64,000 bases of DNA from Tolypeutes matacus (taxonomy: Eukaryota > Chordata > Mammalia > Cingulata > Chlamyphoridae). The notes under the pieces are model-generated. The model was not told where the DNA came from, searched no databases, and saw only the letters and a list, made by a program, of their open reading frames with translations. Position numbers and translations under genes: made by a program. Within the stretch, counting starts at the first letter, position 1, and every line of letters starts with the position of its first letter. This document shows, piece by piece, positions 50,191 to 62,738 of this stretch. The DNA lies in the NCBI GenBank assembly GCA_026826555.1, contig JAKSZT010020895.1:3673528-3737527 (forward strand), given 5' to 3'.

Positions 50191-51584
50191 AATATCATTA
50201 ATTATTCACTATTTAATCAAATGACAAATTATTTGTGAATATTCACTTTGTTCTTTTCTATGCAAAATTCATAAACACTAAATGGATATATAAACAAACC
50301 TGTTCTAATGGGACTTACTTTCTATTGATGAAATGAAGAAATAAATGAAAAAAATTAAAAATCACAGTGTTACATGTTGTCAGAATGCATGAAAGTGAGA
50401 AAGTTAAGGACATAAGTCAAGGAGGTAGGCAGAAGCAAGTTCCAACAGGAATTTGTAAACCACTGTAAGGAGCATGGACTTTATTTTCAATGAGATGGGA
50501 AAGCATATTACAGTGTTATGCAAAGGAAAATAGTATCTGACATAATTAGTTAGAAAATTCACTTGTGGTGAAATTCTTAGGGTTTTGAGGTAGAATAACA
50601 ATAGAGAATATTGTGCAATATTTCAGTCAAGAGATGACTGAAGCTTGAGCTAGGATTTCAAATAGGTTTAAAAGTTGAGTAAGTTAGCTGGAGGATAAAA
50701 TGTGGCATTTAAGGGGCAAAGGATTATTATAAGATTTTTTTTTATCAAAGAAAGGATGGTGGCTCCACTTTCCAAAATATGAAAAAGTAGGATTAGCCTA
50801 GATTTTTTGCTGATAGAATTTTCTACTGTCTTCTTTTGTATGAAAGACAATCCCTTTGATAATTTAAAATTTATTTTTGTTTTTTGTAATATTTTGATCA
50901 TATTTCACACATATAACACATATATATGTACTTACATATATTCACACATTCATGATTTGGAGTTTGATGTTGTTCATCATTAAGTAAATCTGGTGGAGCA
51001 CAAAAGGAATGTATTCCAATAGAATCTTGGGAATTTTAATATTTAGGAATCAAACAGAAAAAGTAACTGAATTTATCTGAAATAAATATTACTGGAATTC
51101 AGTATGGTGTCAACAGTAACATGACTCAAAGATTTGGAAATGTGGACTTTGAAAATGAATGCTAGTGAATTGGTGGGTGTTACATAAGCTAAAGATGGTC
51201 TCTCTATAATAAGCCTGTATGTTGTTTCCTAATTCACAGTAGTCTTAGTCCACTCTAAAACTCTGCTGTTATCAAACTCCAATATTCATATATCTAATTA
51301 TATTAAAAAGAGCCTAAATAAGCTATTTTAAATCATTTAGAGTTAACTTTCTTTATAAATCCCATGTAACTTCACCCAGTGTCTGCTCTCCATTTATAAG
51401 GTAAGTCACTACACTTATAAAGGTCTTTGTTGCTTCAGACTCTCATAACTCTATGGTTAGGGGCTGACCCGGTATCATCTTCTAGACAGGTAAGGAACTG
51501 CACTTTCTTTCTGATCCATTCTAGGAGTTTGGGTGTTTTCCTGGCCTTGATTCTCCATGGTTGGTTCCCTAATGTCCCTGGAAG
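50191..51584. other. Gene-free stretch
   Basis: No gene or clear element was recognised. Confidence 0.4.
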
Positions 51585-51617
51585 ATTTTATTTATTTATT
51601 TATTTATTTATTTATTT
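51585..51617. repeat. (TTTA)n microsatellite
   Basis: About eight tandem TTTA units in a row. Confidence 0.9.
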
Positions 51618-51676
51618 GAAGCACTTCCCCTCTCATGCAAACTTGTCAAAGTATTTCTTTCAATAAATTGCTTATA

Positions 51677-52140
51677 TGTTACTGCTACAACCCAACTCCT
51701 GAAGGGCATGAGTTGGTGCGGTCACAAGACTGAAAAGCACATCGGGCATTTGGTCACACATAAGTTTTATTGGGACTTGTGGACAGGAGAGACTCTGAAG
51801 GTGGCAGTTCAGAGAATGAAGATAGCCCTCTGCAAAGAGATGAGATAATGAGGAGTGATATATAAAGGCTTCAGAACAAGGTCATTCTAAAGGATATGAA
51901 GGCGTGAGTTCCTGCTACAGTCACATGAAGCATACACATGGGGTCCCGTGATGCTTTCCCTATGCTCGTAGGAAGGATATTTACCAAGAACATTTACTGC
52001 TTTGGGAGGATTATAGTTTATGATGCCATGTATGCATTCTCTCTCCTCTGGGGAGGATTGTTAAACTTAACTTATGTCTAAGTCACTTAGGCAGCTATGT
52101 GCTAAAGACTTGGGGTTGGGGGGGGCCCTGGGTCCCAACA
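51677..52140 (-). mobile_element. Endogenous retrovirus LTR (3' LTR of env remnant)
   Basis: On the minus strand it starts TGTTGGGACC at 52140 and ends AGTAACA at 51677, so it has the TG...CA ends of a retroviral LTR, and the outer bases form a short inverted repeat (TGTTAC/GTAACA-like). A TATA-rich site near 51860 and an AATAAA at 51766-51771 (minus) are spaced as promoter and polyadenylation signal. Env-like sequence lies directly upstream (at higher coordinates), as expected for a 3' LTR, but I do not see a strong polypurine tract at the junction. Confidence 0.65.
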
Positions 52141-52800
52141 ATCCACCCACACATAGCATCCTATATTGACCATAGGACAAGCATTGCATCCATATTCCAC
52201 AGCATTATACTTAAAGGCAATAGCTAAAGCTGTTTTGTGTTTTTCAGTGACAATTGCAGTTCCACCTGGCACAAAAACTGTCAATGTGTAGAACCACCAG
52301 GGGCCTTGCTTTACTTTATATCTACACTTGATAGTAAAATTTTACAGCTCAGGGGATAACTGCCCCACATCACGGACTTCCTCTTGTCTTTCCATGCAGA
52401 CAGGAGCGATATGATCTATGGTGACAGACACAGCTGTTAACCATCCTAAACCTTTATGTATAGCATATCCTAATAAAGGCCTCAGCTTATTCACCTGTTC
52501 CCTTAAAATGGAAAAAAAATATAATTACAAGTCTCATTGAAAGACAGCAGCTGAATTTCAGTCTTAAATGAAAAAGTCTTGTTCCAAACTTGTTGATGGG
52601 TCATATTCTGCCATAATAGCAAGCTGTTCCATGTTGTCCAATTTGCAGGACTTATGGTCCAAGGAAGGCCAGTAGTACCCGAAGATGGTAAGTCTGTGCA
52701 AACCCAGCATTGAGTGTGATTGTGGACATGGTACAAACGTATTGGCTAGGGCATTACAGGCAAAAAGAAAGGTCTTTATGCAGAACAATAAGGGGCAGAT
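52141..52800 (-). pseudogene. ERV env surface-subunit (SU) remnant
   Basis: The minus strand carries a surface-glycoprotein-like segment at 52736-52503: a 'CWVC' motif of the CxxC type found in gammaretrovirus-like SU, and several N-x-S/T sites. It continues after a frame change as 52500-52140, with a tryptophan- and cysteine-bearing part ending at the LTR. There are stops and frameshifts, so no envelope is made. SU directly followed by an LTR, with no TM between them, means this provirus has a deletion or is chimeric with the TM parts that lie upstream. Confidence 0.55.
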
Positions 52801-52999
52801 TGAGCTGGACTAACATTATACAAGCAACATTTCTATTAGTAAATAACAAAGTACCATAGGAGAGTCCTATGAACAGGCTTCCAATACCATATATTTTCCC
52901 TTTCTAAATTCTCTGAGCTTTCTACGGTGACACCAAAAGCTAGTTTAAGCATAAGGAGAGTCTACATAGACACACATAAGCCCCCAACTATTTTGGCTT

Positions 53000-53470
53000 T
53001 ATTCTGACCAGCTATCTTCCCTGTTTCCTATACTAACCTGCCTCAACTACCCCCTCAGAGTGTTCAGACCCTTAAGAGTGTTCTTAAGGGGAAGATGAAG
53101 GGCAATGGTCATTCTTCTGTAGCTGCTTCCTGCTGGTTAGGGGCAGAAGACCCTGCCTCATAAGGTACAAAACTCTTTGGCTATTCTATTGAGGTTGAGG
53201 GAAGGCAGGTCCAGCACCGTGGTTGGAACCGGATGAAATCACCACATGACTAATACCTTGTTCTGGAAGGTTCATTCTGGAAGAAATAAACTTAAGTTAG
53301 AATTTTAATGATACATGGTCCTACTGAAAGGATAAAGAAAATGGTGACAAGCCACCCCCAAAAGGGAGCCAAATGTAACATACTGAAGCATGGAAATGAG
53401 AAAGGCCAGGTGTCTTCACAGGTTATATCTTCCCAAAGCTGATTTTGTACGTTTAAAATGCTGTCTAGGA
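53000..53470 (-). pseudogene. ERV env TM C-terminus and 3' flank, family A
   Basis: The minus strand has the end of a TM subunit: a membrane span followed by 'VGPCIIKIL', the usual end of a gammaretrovirus-type TM. About 280 bp of non-coding sequence follow, up to a purine-rich stretch near 53020. Both the coding end and this non-coding part match the retrocopy at 56230-56700, so the two belong to one ERV family. The open frame extends upstream into a different TM module (see 53480-54260). Confidence 0.7.
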
Positions 53471-53479
53471 AACTGCCAC

Positions 53480-54260
53480 CCCTAGTTTCCACAGTGGGTG
53501 TTATGCTTTGGGCAGCTAGGAGAGGTGTGAGAAGAGATTTAGACATAAACTCACAAAGACAATATAGGCAGCAACAATATAAGCATATGGCAAGCAAAAT
53601 AAAGATAATACTTAAGAGTGTCATTCTTTTATCTTAGAGGCACATTCATTAATTACTTAGAAAATGAAATAAGTTTTAGCATCTCAGTATCCTTCTGCAT
53701 ATTATCTAAAATAAAAGAGATATTATATTATTATATTCATCAGTTATATAGGTACAGCACTAAATATTAATCAATGCACTAATCAATGCACAAGTTCCTC
53801 TTTGAGCTGCAGTTAAAGGATCTAAGTTCCAGTTTGCAATACCCTACATGTTGTTTCTCCATGGGAGCAGGTGATAATGCCAATTGTGTCTTTTTAGGTT
53901 CTATTCACATTACTCTGGTAATTATTGCTCCACTCGGTATATCCTTACAGAGTCAGCATGCTGTAGCACCTTTGGCCCTAGATGGAGGCTCCAGTGTTTT
54001 ACTGGCCTGGTGCATAGTGCCCTTTGACACTATGAAACAGAGCCAGTCAAGAGGAAATGTCCATTGTAAATCTGAGCATATCAAGCCATTGCCAGATGCT
54101 GCAGGAGTCTGAAACTGCAACTTACTTTTCATCCATTTCCAGAGCCATGTCCAGAGATGTGGTAGATCCTTTTATTATTTGAAGGGTTGAAGTGACCAAC
54201 CTAGCCAATAACTCAAATAGAGAGGCAACATGCAGGGTACTAGAGACCTGGTTTGAATGC
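53480..54260 (-). pseudogene. ERV env TM module, family B, fused upstream
   Basis: The minus strand shows a degraded TM ectodomain: a heptad-like part near 54240-54130, then 'LDPLTAAQRGTC' (about 53830-53795), which corresponds to the conserved region before the CX6CC motif. Next comes a separate hydrophobic span with 'LYCCCLYCLC' (53590-53550) and a tail. This tail joins, in one open frame (53624-53292), to the family A TM end. Two membrane spans from different env types therefore lie head to tail. The upstream part has several stops and is dead. Confidence 0.55.
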
Positions 54261-56072
54261 ACAAGAGAGTTTGACAATACTAAAGTCTATCATTTAATTT
54301 TCTATACACTTTCTAAATACTTCCAGTTTATAATATATTAAATGAAATTAACTGTTTTTACTACTTTATTTTTACTTCTATACTTTTACCATGATTAGGT
54401 TCATTAACAGGTTTCCCTGTTATGAAGTTATTTTTTTTTACCAACATCTATTCAGGTTTCTATTTAATAATGGCTTCCTGGAATTAGCCATTTAAATATT
54501 CCAGTTTAGAAAATTTTCTGCAAACTTCCTATAACAAATGATAACCACATAGACTATTGTTACTTCATCTGGAGACAAATTTCACTTTTCCAAAACAAAT
54601 TCCCTTATGTAATGCCACCTTCTATAATAACTTTACAAATTTTTATATTCGTTCAAGCCTTGTCTTACATATTTCCACCCAGGTTTTATGAAAACCAGTC
54701 ATCTAATCTTAGGACAAAACACATTCCTCTTAAAAAAACTTGTCAAGTTTTAGTCAGCATTGACTATAAATTCACTTCCACAAACCTTTTATTTCTTTCT
54801 ATATCCATTTAAGTCTCATATCCCTCATTCTGGTCTGTAAAGAGAAAAGAACTATTCATTGCAATTTAGGCAAAAACAATTTTTAAAAATAGGCTTCTAA
54901 AAAAAAATAGGCTTCTAATAAATAATTTCAATACACAAAAACTTACAATTTTCATCATCTTAAGTATTTAACACATATAATGGTAGTTTATTTTATAGTA
55001 TCCTATAATCTTAGGGAGATTACACCCAAGTTAAATAAAATTGAAACCATTAGTATTTATGCAAAGAGATGTTCTTTGTTTGTATTTGAAAAACTTTGTG
55101 TTGCATATTATTTATAAAATTCTGGTCACATCAAAGAAATTGATTTCATAATCCCTTAATGGATTGTGGCATACAATTAGAAAATTTTTCCTTAAGAACT
55201 GAAATTGATTCTTCTACAATTTTTATTTCACTAACCGGGGATACATACATTTATCAGATGTAAATAATTATTGAGAGGAATAAATACAATAAGAAGCATT
55301 AATTCATCATTAAAACATTCATTTACCAAGCAGATTCAAATAAGCTGCAGAAGTATCCCAAATTACTTGAAAAGTGTTTTTCTGGTATGGAAAAACCAAT
55401 TATTTATTGGATTTCATTATTAATTTTAAATAAACAGGTAAGATAAATTCTCTATCGACTATACTTCAAATACTTGTTAATACAAATATCTCTCAGAAAC
55501 AAACTAAACTAGTTTCTGTAGACTGTATTTTGAAACACCACAAACAGATTTTTGAAATAATTATTTCCAATGTTGAGTATTAACACTGATCGCTAATACC
55601 TGCTACAGTTTTAAAAAATTCCTTTAAATGAAATATGCACCAGTAACTTGGTGTCAGGACAAAGATATAGAAAAAAATTAGTCTAAATATGTTATTACTA
55701 ATTGCAATTAATAGTAAGTACAGAATAGTACAACAAACATTGCATTGTGTGATACATTAAATATTATGTGAAACAATATTGATTAACTAGAATACTTAAA
55801 GGCAAATGAAACAGAACAAAAAAATTTAGCATCATTTTCTCCAGATAGCTAAGAGGGAAGTGAAATCAGAAAAGGAATGTTTAAAGGAGACAAATTGAAA
55901 ATTATCTTCTTTGGGACAAAGACTTATGAAAAATAAAGCTTGCAATATGATAAAGATGAGTATCAAAGATTGGCAGAAGAAAAAGAAGCTATGTACAGGA
56001 AAGTATTAAGGAATGAATTGATATTATTTGATACTCCTTTGTTCATTTTCATTATGTAATGCAACAGCACAT
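54261..56072. other. Gene-free stretch
   Basis: AT-rich. Part of it (from about 55680) resembles 62290-62740, the 3' flank of the other OR pseudogene, and so belongs to the OR duplication. No gene was seen. Confidence 0.4.
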
Positions 56073-56180
56073 TCATTTCTTTGGCAAAGAGATGATTCTT
56101 TGTACCATATGCATGAAGGCTATTTTTACTTGTTGGTTCCTCAGGGTGTAGAGAAAAGGGTTCAAAAGTGGAGCAGCTGA

Positions 56181-57207
56181 ACAGAGAGGAACCTGTCTGT
56201 TTCTCAAGGAAGAATGCTGTTTCTATATAAGTTGCTCTGGAATAGTCCTAGACAGCATTCGAAACCTACAAAATGAAGCCTACCAACTTCAAGAGGATGC
56301 AGCCTCTGGAGGCACCTGGCATTTCTTACTCTCATGGTCCAATAATTCATGGCTGGTCCCCAATGGGGCCCACTTACCACCATCTTCTTTATCCTTTTAG
56401 TGAGATCATGTATCTCCAAAATTCTAAGTTTATTTCTTTCAGAATCAATACCTTCCAGAACAAGATATTAGTAATGTGGGGATTTTATCCAGTTCCAATC
56501 ATGGTGCCTGACCCATATTCCCTCAACCTTAATAGAATAGCCAGAGAGTTTTATACCCTGTCAGGCAAGGACTACTGCCCTAACCAGGAGGAAGCAGCCA
56601 GAACAATGGCCATCTCCCTTCAGCTCCCCCTTAAGAATAAGGGTGTAAACTCTCTGAGGGTGGAGTTGAGGCAGGTTAGTATAGGGAAAAGAGGAAAGAT
56701 GAGTCACAGCTGGGACCTGGCTGAGAACATAGCCTTGAGACCCCACCCAGAAACCCCTCAAGGGAAGTCTGCTACTAAGAACAAAGCTGGGAAGACCCCA
56801 CTGAGACCTGGGCCATGAGGTCCCATTTAGAATTCCCCTGGGGTCAAGTGGAAGCCCCAGATAACTCCAAACAGGCCTCCCCATTGGTCCCGGATAACTC
56901 TGAACAAAAGGCCTCATCATTTGTCTCCTCAGAGCTAGCAGGGGGGACAACCAAACAGAACAGGAAACAGCTGGGGCTTCCCCCCCCAACATTAGAAAAT
57001 GAGAGGAGTGTAGTATGGCTTTAATTAAGGCAGCACCCCAACCTCAAATGCTCCTCTTTTCCTAGAGGTGGCGTGCATCCTTGTCTGGGTGTGTACTTTT
57101 ATTCTTTTCTCTTGTTTCTCTTGTTTCTCTCAATAAAATCTTTTTACTGGCCTAACAAAAATGGACCTAACTAATAAATAATTTTTATAAATTAAAAAAA
57201 AAAAAAA
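56181..57207 (+). mobile_element. Poly(A)-tailed retrocopy of an ERV transcript (env end plus LTR)
   Basis: The insertion is flanked by a perfect 15-bp target-site duplication (56166-56180 and 57208-57222) and ends in a run of about 17 A, so it was inserted by target-primed reverse transcription, as L1 does for host mRNAs. The 5' end is truncated inside the TM ectodomain, just before a CX6CC-type 'EECCFY'. It continues through the TM span, the 3' non-coding part, a polypurine stretch (56684-56699) and an LTR with AATAAA at 57132. A second AATAAA at 57173 precedes the A tail, so the transcript may have read through the retroviral signal. The env frame is broken. Its non-env open frames are incidental. 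Confidence 0.8.
57132..57178 (+). terminator. Polyadenylation signals of the ERV transcript
   Basis: Two AATAAA hexamers lie at 57132-57137 and 57173-57178. The A tail starts at about 57194, at a normal distance from the second signal. The first is placed as expected for the R region of the LTR. Confidence 0.6.
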
Positions 57208-58052
57208 AAGTGGAGCAGCTGAGGTATTGAACACTGAAATTCCTTTGGAAAAAGAAATTATTTGTTGGACTGAGGGTTTAACGTACATGAAGATGCAACT
57301 ACCATAAGAGAGGGAGATGACAATCATGTGGGATAAACACGTAGAAAATGCCTTTTTCCACTGACTAGTTGAAGGGAACTTTAGAATTGTCAATGCAATG
57401 TAGGTGTATGATATTATCACCATTACCAACGTGACCAAGAGAGTCACCAAAGCTGAGATGAAACCCATTGTCTAGATGAGCTGTGTGTCTGAGCAGGAGA
57501 CCTGCAGGAGGGGAGTAATGTCACAATAAAAATGATCAACAATGTTGGAAGCACAGAAGTCAAGGTTTAGACCCAAGGTGAGTGGTGGAAAGATGGTAAG
57601 GAACCCAGCAAGCCAACAATCAAGGACAAGCTGAGTGCAGATTTTGTTGTTCATGATGGTTGTGTAGTGCAGGGGCTTACAGATGGCAACATAGCAGTCA
57701 CAGGACATGGCAGCCAGCATGTAAAATTCAGACGCTTCAAGGAGGAAGGTAAAAAACAATTGTGTGACACAACAGTTGTAGGAAATGCTTTTGTCTCCAT
57801 TTACCATAAAAAACAGCAATAGGGATGCATGTAGTAGTATAAAGAGATTTCTAACAGGGAAAAATTCCGAAGGAAAAAATACATGAGGGTCTTGAGGTGA
57901 GCATCCAACAGGGTGAGTGTGATGATGGTTAGATTGCCAGTGATACTGAGCAAGTAGGTGAGAAGGAAGAAAATAAATAACACAACTTTCAATTGTGGGT
58001 CCTCACTTAAACCTCCTAGGATAAACACGATCACTCTTGTATGGTTCCCCAT

Positions 58053-61000
58053 TATGGTCATATGCCTTCTATCAAGCCTGAAGAGAAAAATTAAAAATAA
58101 AATACTTGATGAACCCTATGCAAATAAAGTGTTTAAGCTACAGTTTGCCAAGAATTGTTCAGATACACTGCAAGTGTTCTTAGCCTTTTTCATTTCACAG
58201 AGCCCTCTGTCAGTGAGGTGAAAACCATGGACCCCTTACTAAGTGCACAGTATACTGTTTATTATTTAATAAATATATCACACCCACACCAATGCATCTT
58301 CAAAAGAATAATGCTTTTTTGAATTTCAATTCAAGTTCACGAACCTCTGGTTAAGAACCCCTGAGATATAGCAATAAAGTACTCATTTGAATATATGGAA
58401 TTAAGCCAGTAAAAGAAAAAATAGATTGCATTTCCAGAATACCTGGAAAAAGAATTAAAATTTAATTTGCATTTCCACCAAAGAATAAAGAATTGTTGCT
58501 TGTTTTTATGTGAATAAATTAGGGGCCTATAAAACAAAGGAAAAGGCTTTTCTCTCTTGATAATATGCAAGAGTTGGGATGTCCAGCAAATGTCCTAATC
58601 AATAAAAGAAGCTGCATACTTGGACCAAAATTATATCCATCATTACAAGTAAATATAACCATATTGAGCATTTAACACATGCACACATGCACGTAAACAC
58701 ACACACACATATATATACACACACAAGCCCTGGACAGTAACCAAGGATAGTATACCTTTGCCATTTTATTCAACTAATCAAACTTAAATGCCTGATTCTT
58801 TTCTCATTTACTTTAATAGCTAATGAGTGATCATATTCATAAGTGAATATGAGACATAGGGAATAATTTTATATGCTCATATCTGGTGTCACTCTCCTCT
58901 CTTTCCACCTCATGCCTCAATGTAAAATCATGAGGAACAGTGCGATAATGTTGATGTGCATAGCAAGAAACAACAGATTTCTCTGCAGGCTATGGCTCTG
59001 AAAATGGACAGGGTTAAGTAAAGGTAAAAGCCAGGTAAAAGGATAAAGAAGCAAATATAAATATATAAATATGAGTTTAGGGAATTGTATGAGATGGGCA
59101 ATGTAAAGGGAAGAGAAAGATAAAGACTGTGTTCATGGAAGCCTAGAGGAAAAAGGACTGTTGAAGAGAGTGAGTTTGAGGAAAACATTAAAGGAACATT
59201 AAAATTATGTAAATTACTAATTTTAAAAAATTACGATGAAGGATTGTTTAGCATGGAATTTCTCTCCATCTTCTCTTCCTTAAGTTACCTTGTGACCTTC
59301 GTTTGAAATACAGGATGAAAACATGAAGCATTTGGAGATCAACATGGCCTGGAAGAAAAGGAGAGAAAATACTTTGATAATTTCAAATTCATAATGAATC
59401 ACTGAGGAAAATTTTAGAAGGCATATATTTCCCTACCATAATAAGGATATTCAAATTTCCAGCAACAGGAAATTAAAGAGATATTAATAAAAGATTTCTG
59501 TTCTTAACATCCATCATTTAATAAATGAGAATCAGCAACAAAGAGGAATAACATTGTACAGGTTTGCACAGATATTAAACTGGAAGACCATGGATTAAGA
59601 TTTAAAAGTCTGTTCCTTCAGAAGAAGTCCTCTTAATATTGCAAAATGTTGTACAAAAAATTATAGACCAAATTACAAAGCATTTAAAAATGATAAATGA
59701 TAAATCTCATGAAAATTTCTTTCCTCAGTATCTTTATCATAAAACATATAAAGTGACTAAATTTTTGATGGGCCCTATATAAAAAAATGTTTTTTTATCT
59801 TGAGAATATGATGAGAATTATTTCCAACCTCTAAAACATACATTATTATTTGAAAGGCCTGCATAAAAGGAATAATAAATGTATAGGTGAAACAAAACAT
59901 ATCTTCAATATTACCTAGAGGAGTTCACAGGAAGAAAAGGTTCATTATAAGATGAGACAGGGTCATACTAGCAAGGGAGTCTATGATTAGAGATCAATTT
60001 TCACAATCATTTATGTCAATAATACAAACATATACAGGTGGAAATAAATGACATTTCTGCTAACAATCCTTGCACATTGAAATAGTTATGAAGCAATCTA
60101 ATAAGGATTTTTTCTGATTTACCGAAGTCACACTAATGGTAGCAAGTAAAGGAACTGATATATCTAAATCATCTAAACCAGAATTTTATTATATCAACTG
60201 ACTACTTTGTCTAACTTCAACAGTCTTACACACAATCAATACCCCAACACACACTGTAAAATAAAACAACAAGTCTTATTATAAAACCATTAGATCTCAT
60301 GCCTATAAATGCAGTGATTTTTAATCATAGTAGATATTTTGAATAACAGGTACATTTTAAATTTAAACACTTTTCAATGCTAAATGATCATTTTATTCCA
60401 TTTTTCATATTTCACCATTTTTCCTAAATCAAAATTTAAAAGGTTGGAAATAATGGTTTCTGTTTTAATGATCAAAATAGAACCAAAGCAGATTAAAATA
60501 ATCTAATAGAAAATATCTACTTTCAGTTGTAGAAAATACATATTCTTTTCATCTTTTTAGTAATAAAGCAGCCTGCCAAATGCATTTAGAATCTCAAACT
60601 TCTTTCTTTAAGAACACATATACACATATTTCAGCAGGCAAAATGATCTGCAGTTCAATGCTTAACTCTTTTGTCATCACACTAAAGACAGCACACTGAT
60701 GTTACGTTCTTCTCTGCATGGACCACACTCTACCCCACAATTTATGATTACTTAAATGTTTATCTTGGTAATGCTTTGATTAGAATTTTTTTGCAGATTT
60801 TTAGGTTAACGTATTGAAATTTCCCCTATAATTTACTTATGTAGTGAATACTTTCATTTGTATCATACATAGAGCCATATAAAAAGCAATCAGCTCTTGA
60901 TCCCATGGACTATTTATGCTTTCTGTACCCTGCAGAAAAATAACAAAAAATTCTGACAAATTATCTGAGGGATCTGTGACTAAGAACAGTATTTCCCCAC

Positions 61001-62738
61001 AGATCACTAATTTGTTTGCCATACAAATGTTCTCTCGGCTTTAAAGAATTTAAAAATAATATGTATGTAAAATTAAATATTTAAATTATGTCTCCATGTC
61101 TCAGTCTCAGCATAGATTGGCCTAATACATGAATTATCATGTGGCCTTGAGATAAATTCTTTTCTATTACACTTCATTTTATAAAATGTTCTTGTCATTA
61201 CCGAGAATTTGGTTTTAGATGCCCCTGCTAAATTGTGATCTACAGATGAAAAAATCTTTTCATAAGAGAAGAATCTGTTTCTTCTAATATTTGGGATTTA
61301 CTTATAGGTAACATGCATGAATATGTGTGTATCTCAGTAAATGTTTTTTGAAGAAAATAAAATAATTACTTAGGATGCCCTTGGCTACAAAGAGTATGTC
61401 AATTTAATTGAGAGTTATATCTTCTCTTTTGATACACTATTAAAAGAATGTATTTTATGCTTTGATTTTTTTAAATGAACATAAGGTAATAAATACCCTC
61501 TCAAGGATAAATGCAAAACTCTAATTATAACCATTTCCCAAAGAGAAAACAAATGTTAACAAGTTTCTACAAAATATATTTAAAACCAAGTTAGAGTTCT
61601 TTAAGAGATAATTATATTAAAGATGAACAGTTATTCTAATGACTAATCTTGGACTAATAATTTCCAAATTACATGTTTCCTTAAAGACAGATTTATATTT
61701 ACAGAAAATTTGTGAAGTTAGTACAGAATTTTTCCATGTTTCTCACCTCCATTTTACTCTATCATTAATCTTACATTAGTATGAAACATTTGTTATAGGT
61801 AATGAACCATTATTAGTACATTACTATATACTAAAGCCCATACTTTATTCAGATTTTCTTAGTGTTTACCTAATATCTCTTTCCTCCTCCCAGAAAATTC
61901 CATTAAGGACACTTAATGGAATTAATCACATTCAGTCCTCTTGTTTCCTCAGGCTGCTCTTGACTATGACATGATTCTCAGACTTTGTTTTTAATGGCTT
62001 GACAGTTTTGAGTAGCACTACTTAGCTATTTGTAGAACAACCTTGAAGTGGGATTTGACTGCCATTTTCCTCATGGTTAGACAGGGTTTATGGATTTGGG
62101 AGGAAGACCACATAGATAATTGTTATTTTTATAATTTCATAGCAAAGATAGATATTAACAGCAGGACTTACACTGTTGACATTAATTTAAAGTTTTATTT
62201 GTCAGTTTCCCTAATGTAAAAGTATTTTCATGCCATTTCTATAAAGATTCTAGGAAAGAAATGACTTCCATGGACCTACTAATTGCTATTTTTTCAAATA
62301 ATATACATATACAATTGATAGAAGTAAAATAGAATCTTACAAAAATGTTAGTTCTAATTAAGTTGTGACAGACCACAAATAATTATTTATTAAGAATATA
62401 GTAATATAATGAAATGTACATTATATGATGTATTAAATATGGTAAAAAATAAACAATATATTATAATGATAATTAACTAGAATTCTTAAAACATGAAAAA
62501 AATAGATTGAAAATTTTAACTTTAATTCAGTTATACAGAGGAAGAAAAATTAAAATTTTTAAAGTTTCTAATGAAAAAGAAAAAGTATCACTTCTTTCTA
62601 ACAGGGTTTTTATGGGAAAAAAGCTTGAAAAGAGACATAGACCAATAGCAAATAAATACTAAAAGCTGTTATAGGTACTGGAAACTATTTATTAATGATT
62701 GGATTTTTCATTTAGCTCCCATGTCTCAAAAGTTTTTT
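58053..62738. other. Gene-free stretch between the two minus-strand OR pseudogenes
   Basis: About 4.7 kb without a recognisable gene. 58060-58170 resembles 63645-63760 and is part of the OR duplication. The rest is AT-rich with no element ends that I can name. Confidence 0.4.
58674..58725. repeat. (CA)n microsatellite
   Basis: CA-rich tandem run with a short TA interruption. Confidence 0.85.

Larger units (their letters stand above)
56073..58052 (-). pseudogene. Olfactory receptor pseudogene (OR6C-like) split by a retrocopy
   Basis: On the minus strand it starts MGNHT at 58052 (a second ATG at 58061 gives three extra residues) and ends TGA at 56073. TM1-TM2 are intact in wording ('[20 protein letters not shown]', then 'TLMYFFL', with L for the usual P). 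A frameshift lies at about 57801-57819. TM3-TM5 are open (57819-57475) with 'SCDCYVAIC' in place of 'SYDRYVAIC'. An in-frame TAG lies at 57472-57474. TM6-TM7 follow (57468 down), with '[18 protein letters not shown]'. The TM7 region is interrupted by a 1-kb insertion (56181-57207). The C-terminus, '[14 protein letters not shown]' onward, is found on the far side (56180-56073). This receptor was already a near relative of the copy at 62739-63641. Confidence 0.85.

Noticed and set aside
53786..54112. 108-codon frame on the plus strand
   Set aside because: It is antisense to the ERV env TM remnant.
56273..56818. 181-codon open frame on the plus strand
   Set aside because: It lies in the ERV retrocopy but out of frame with the env-derived part, runs across the polypurine stretch into the LTR, and has no family resemblance.
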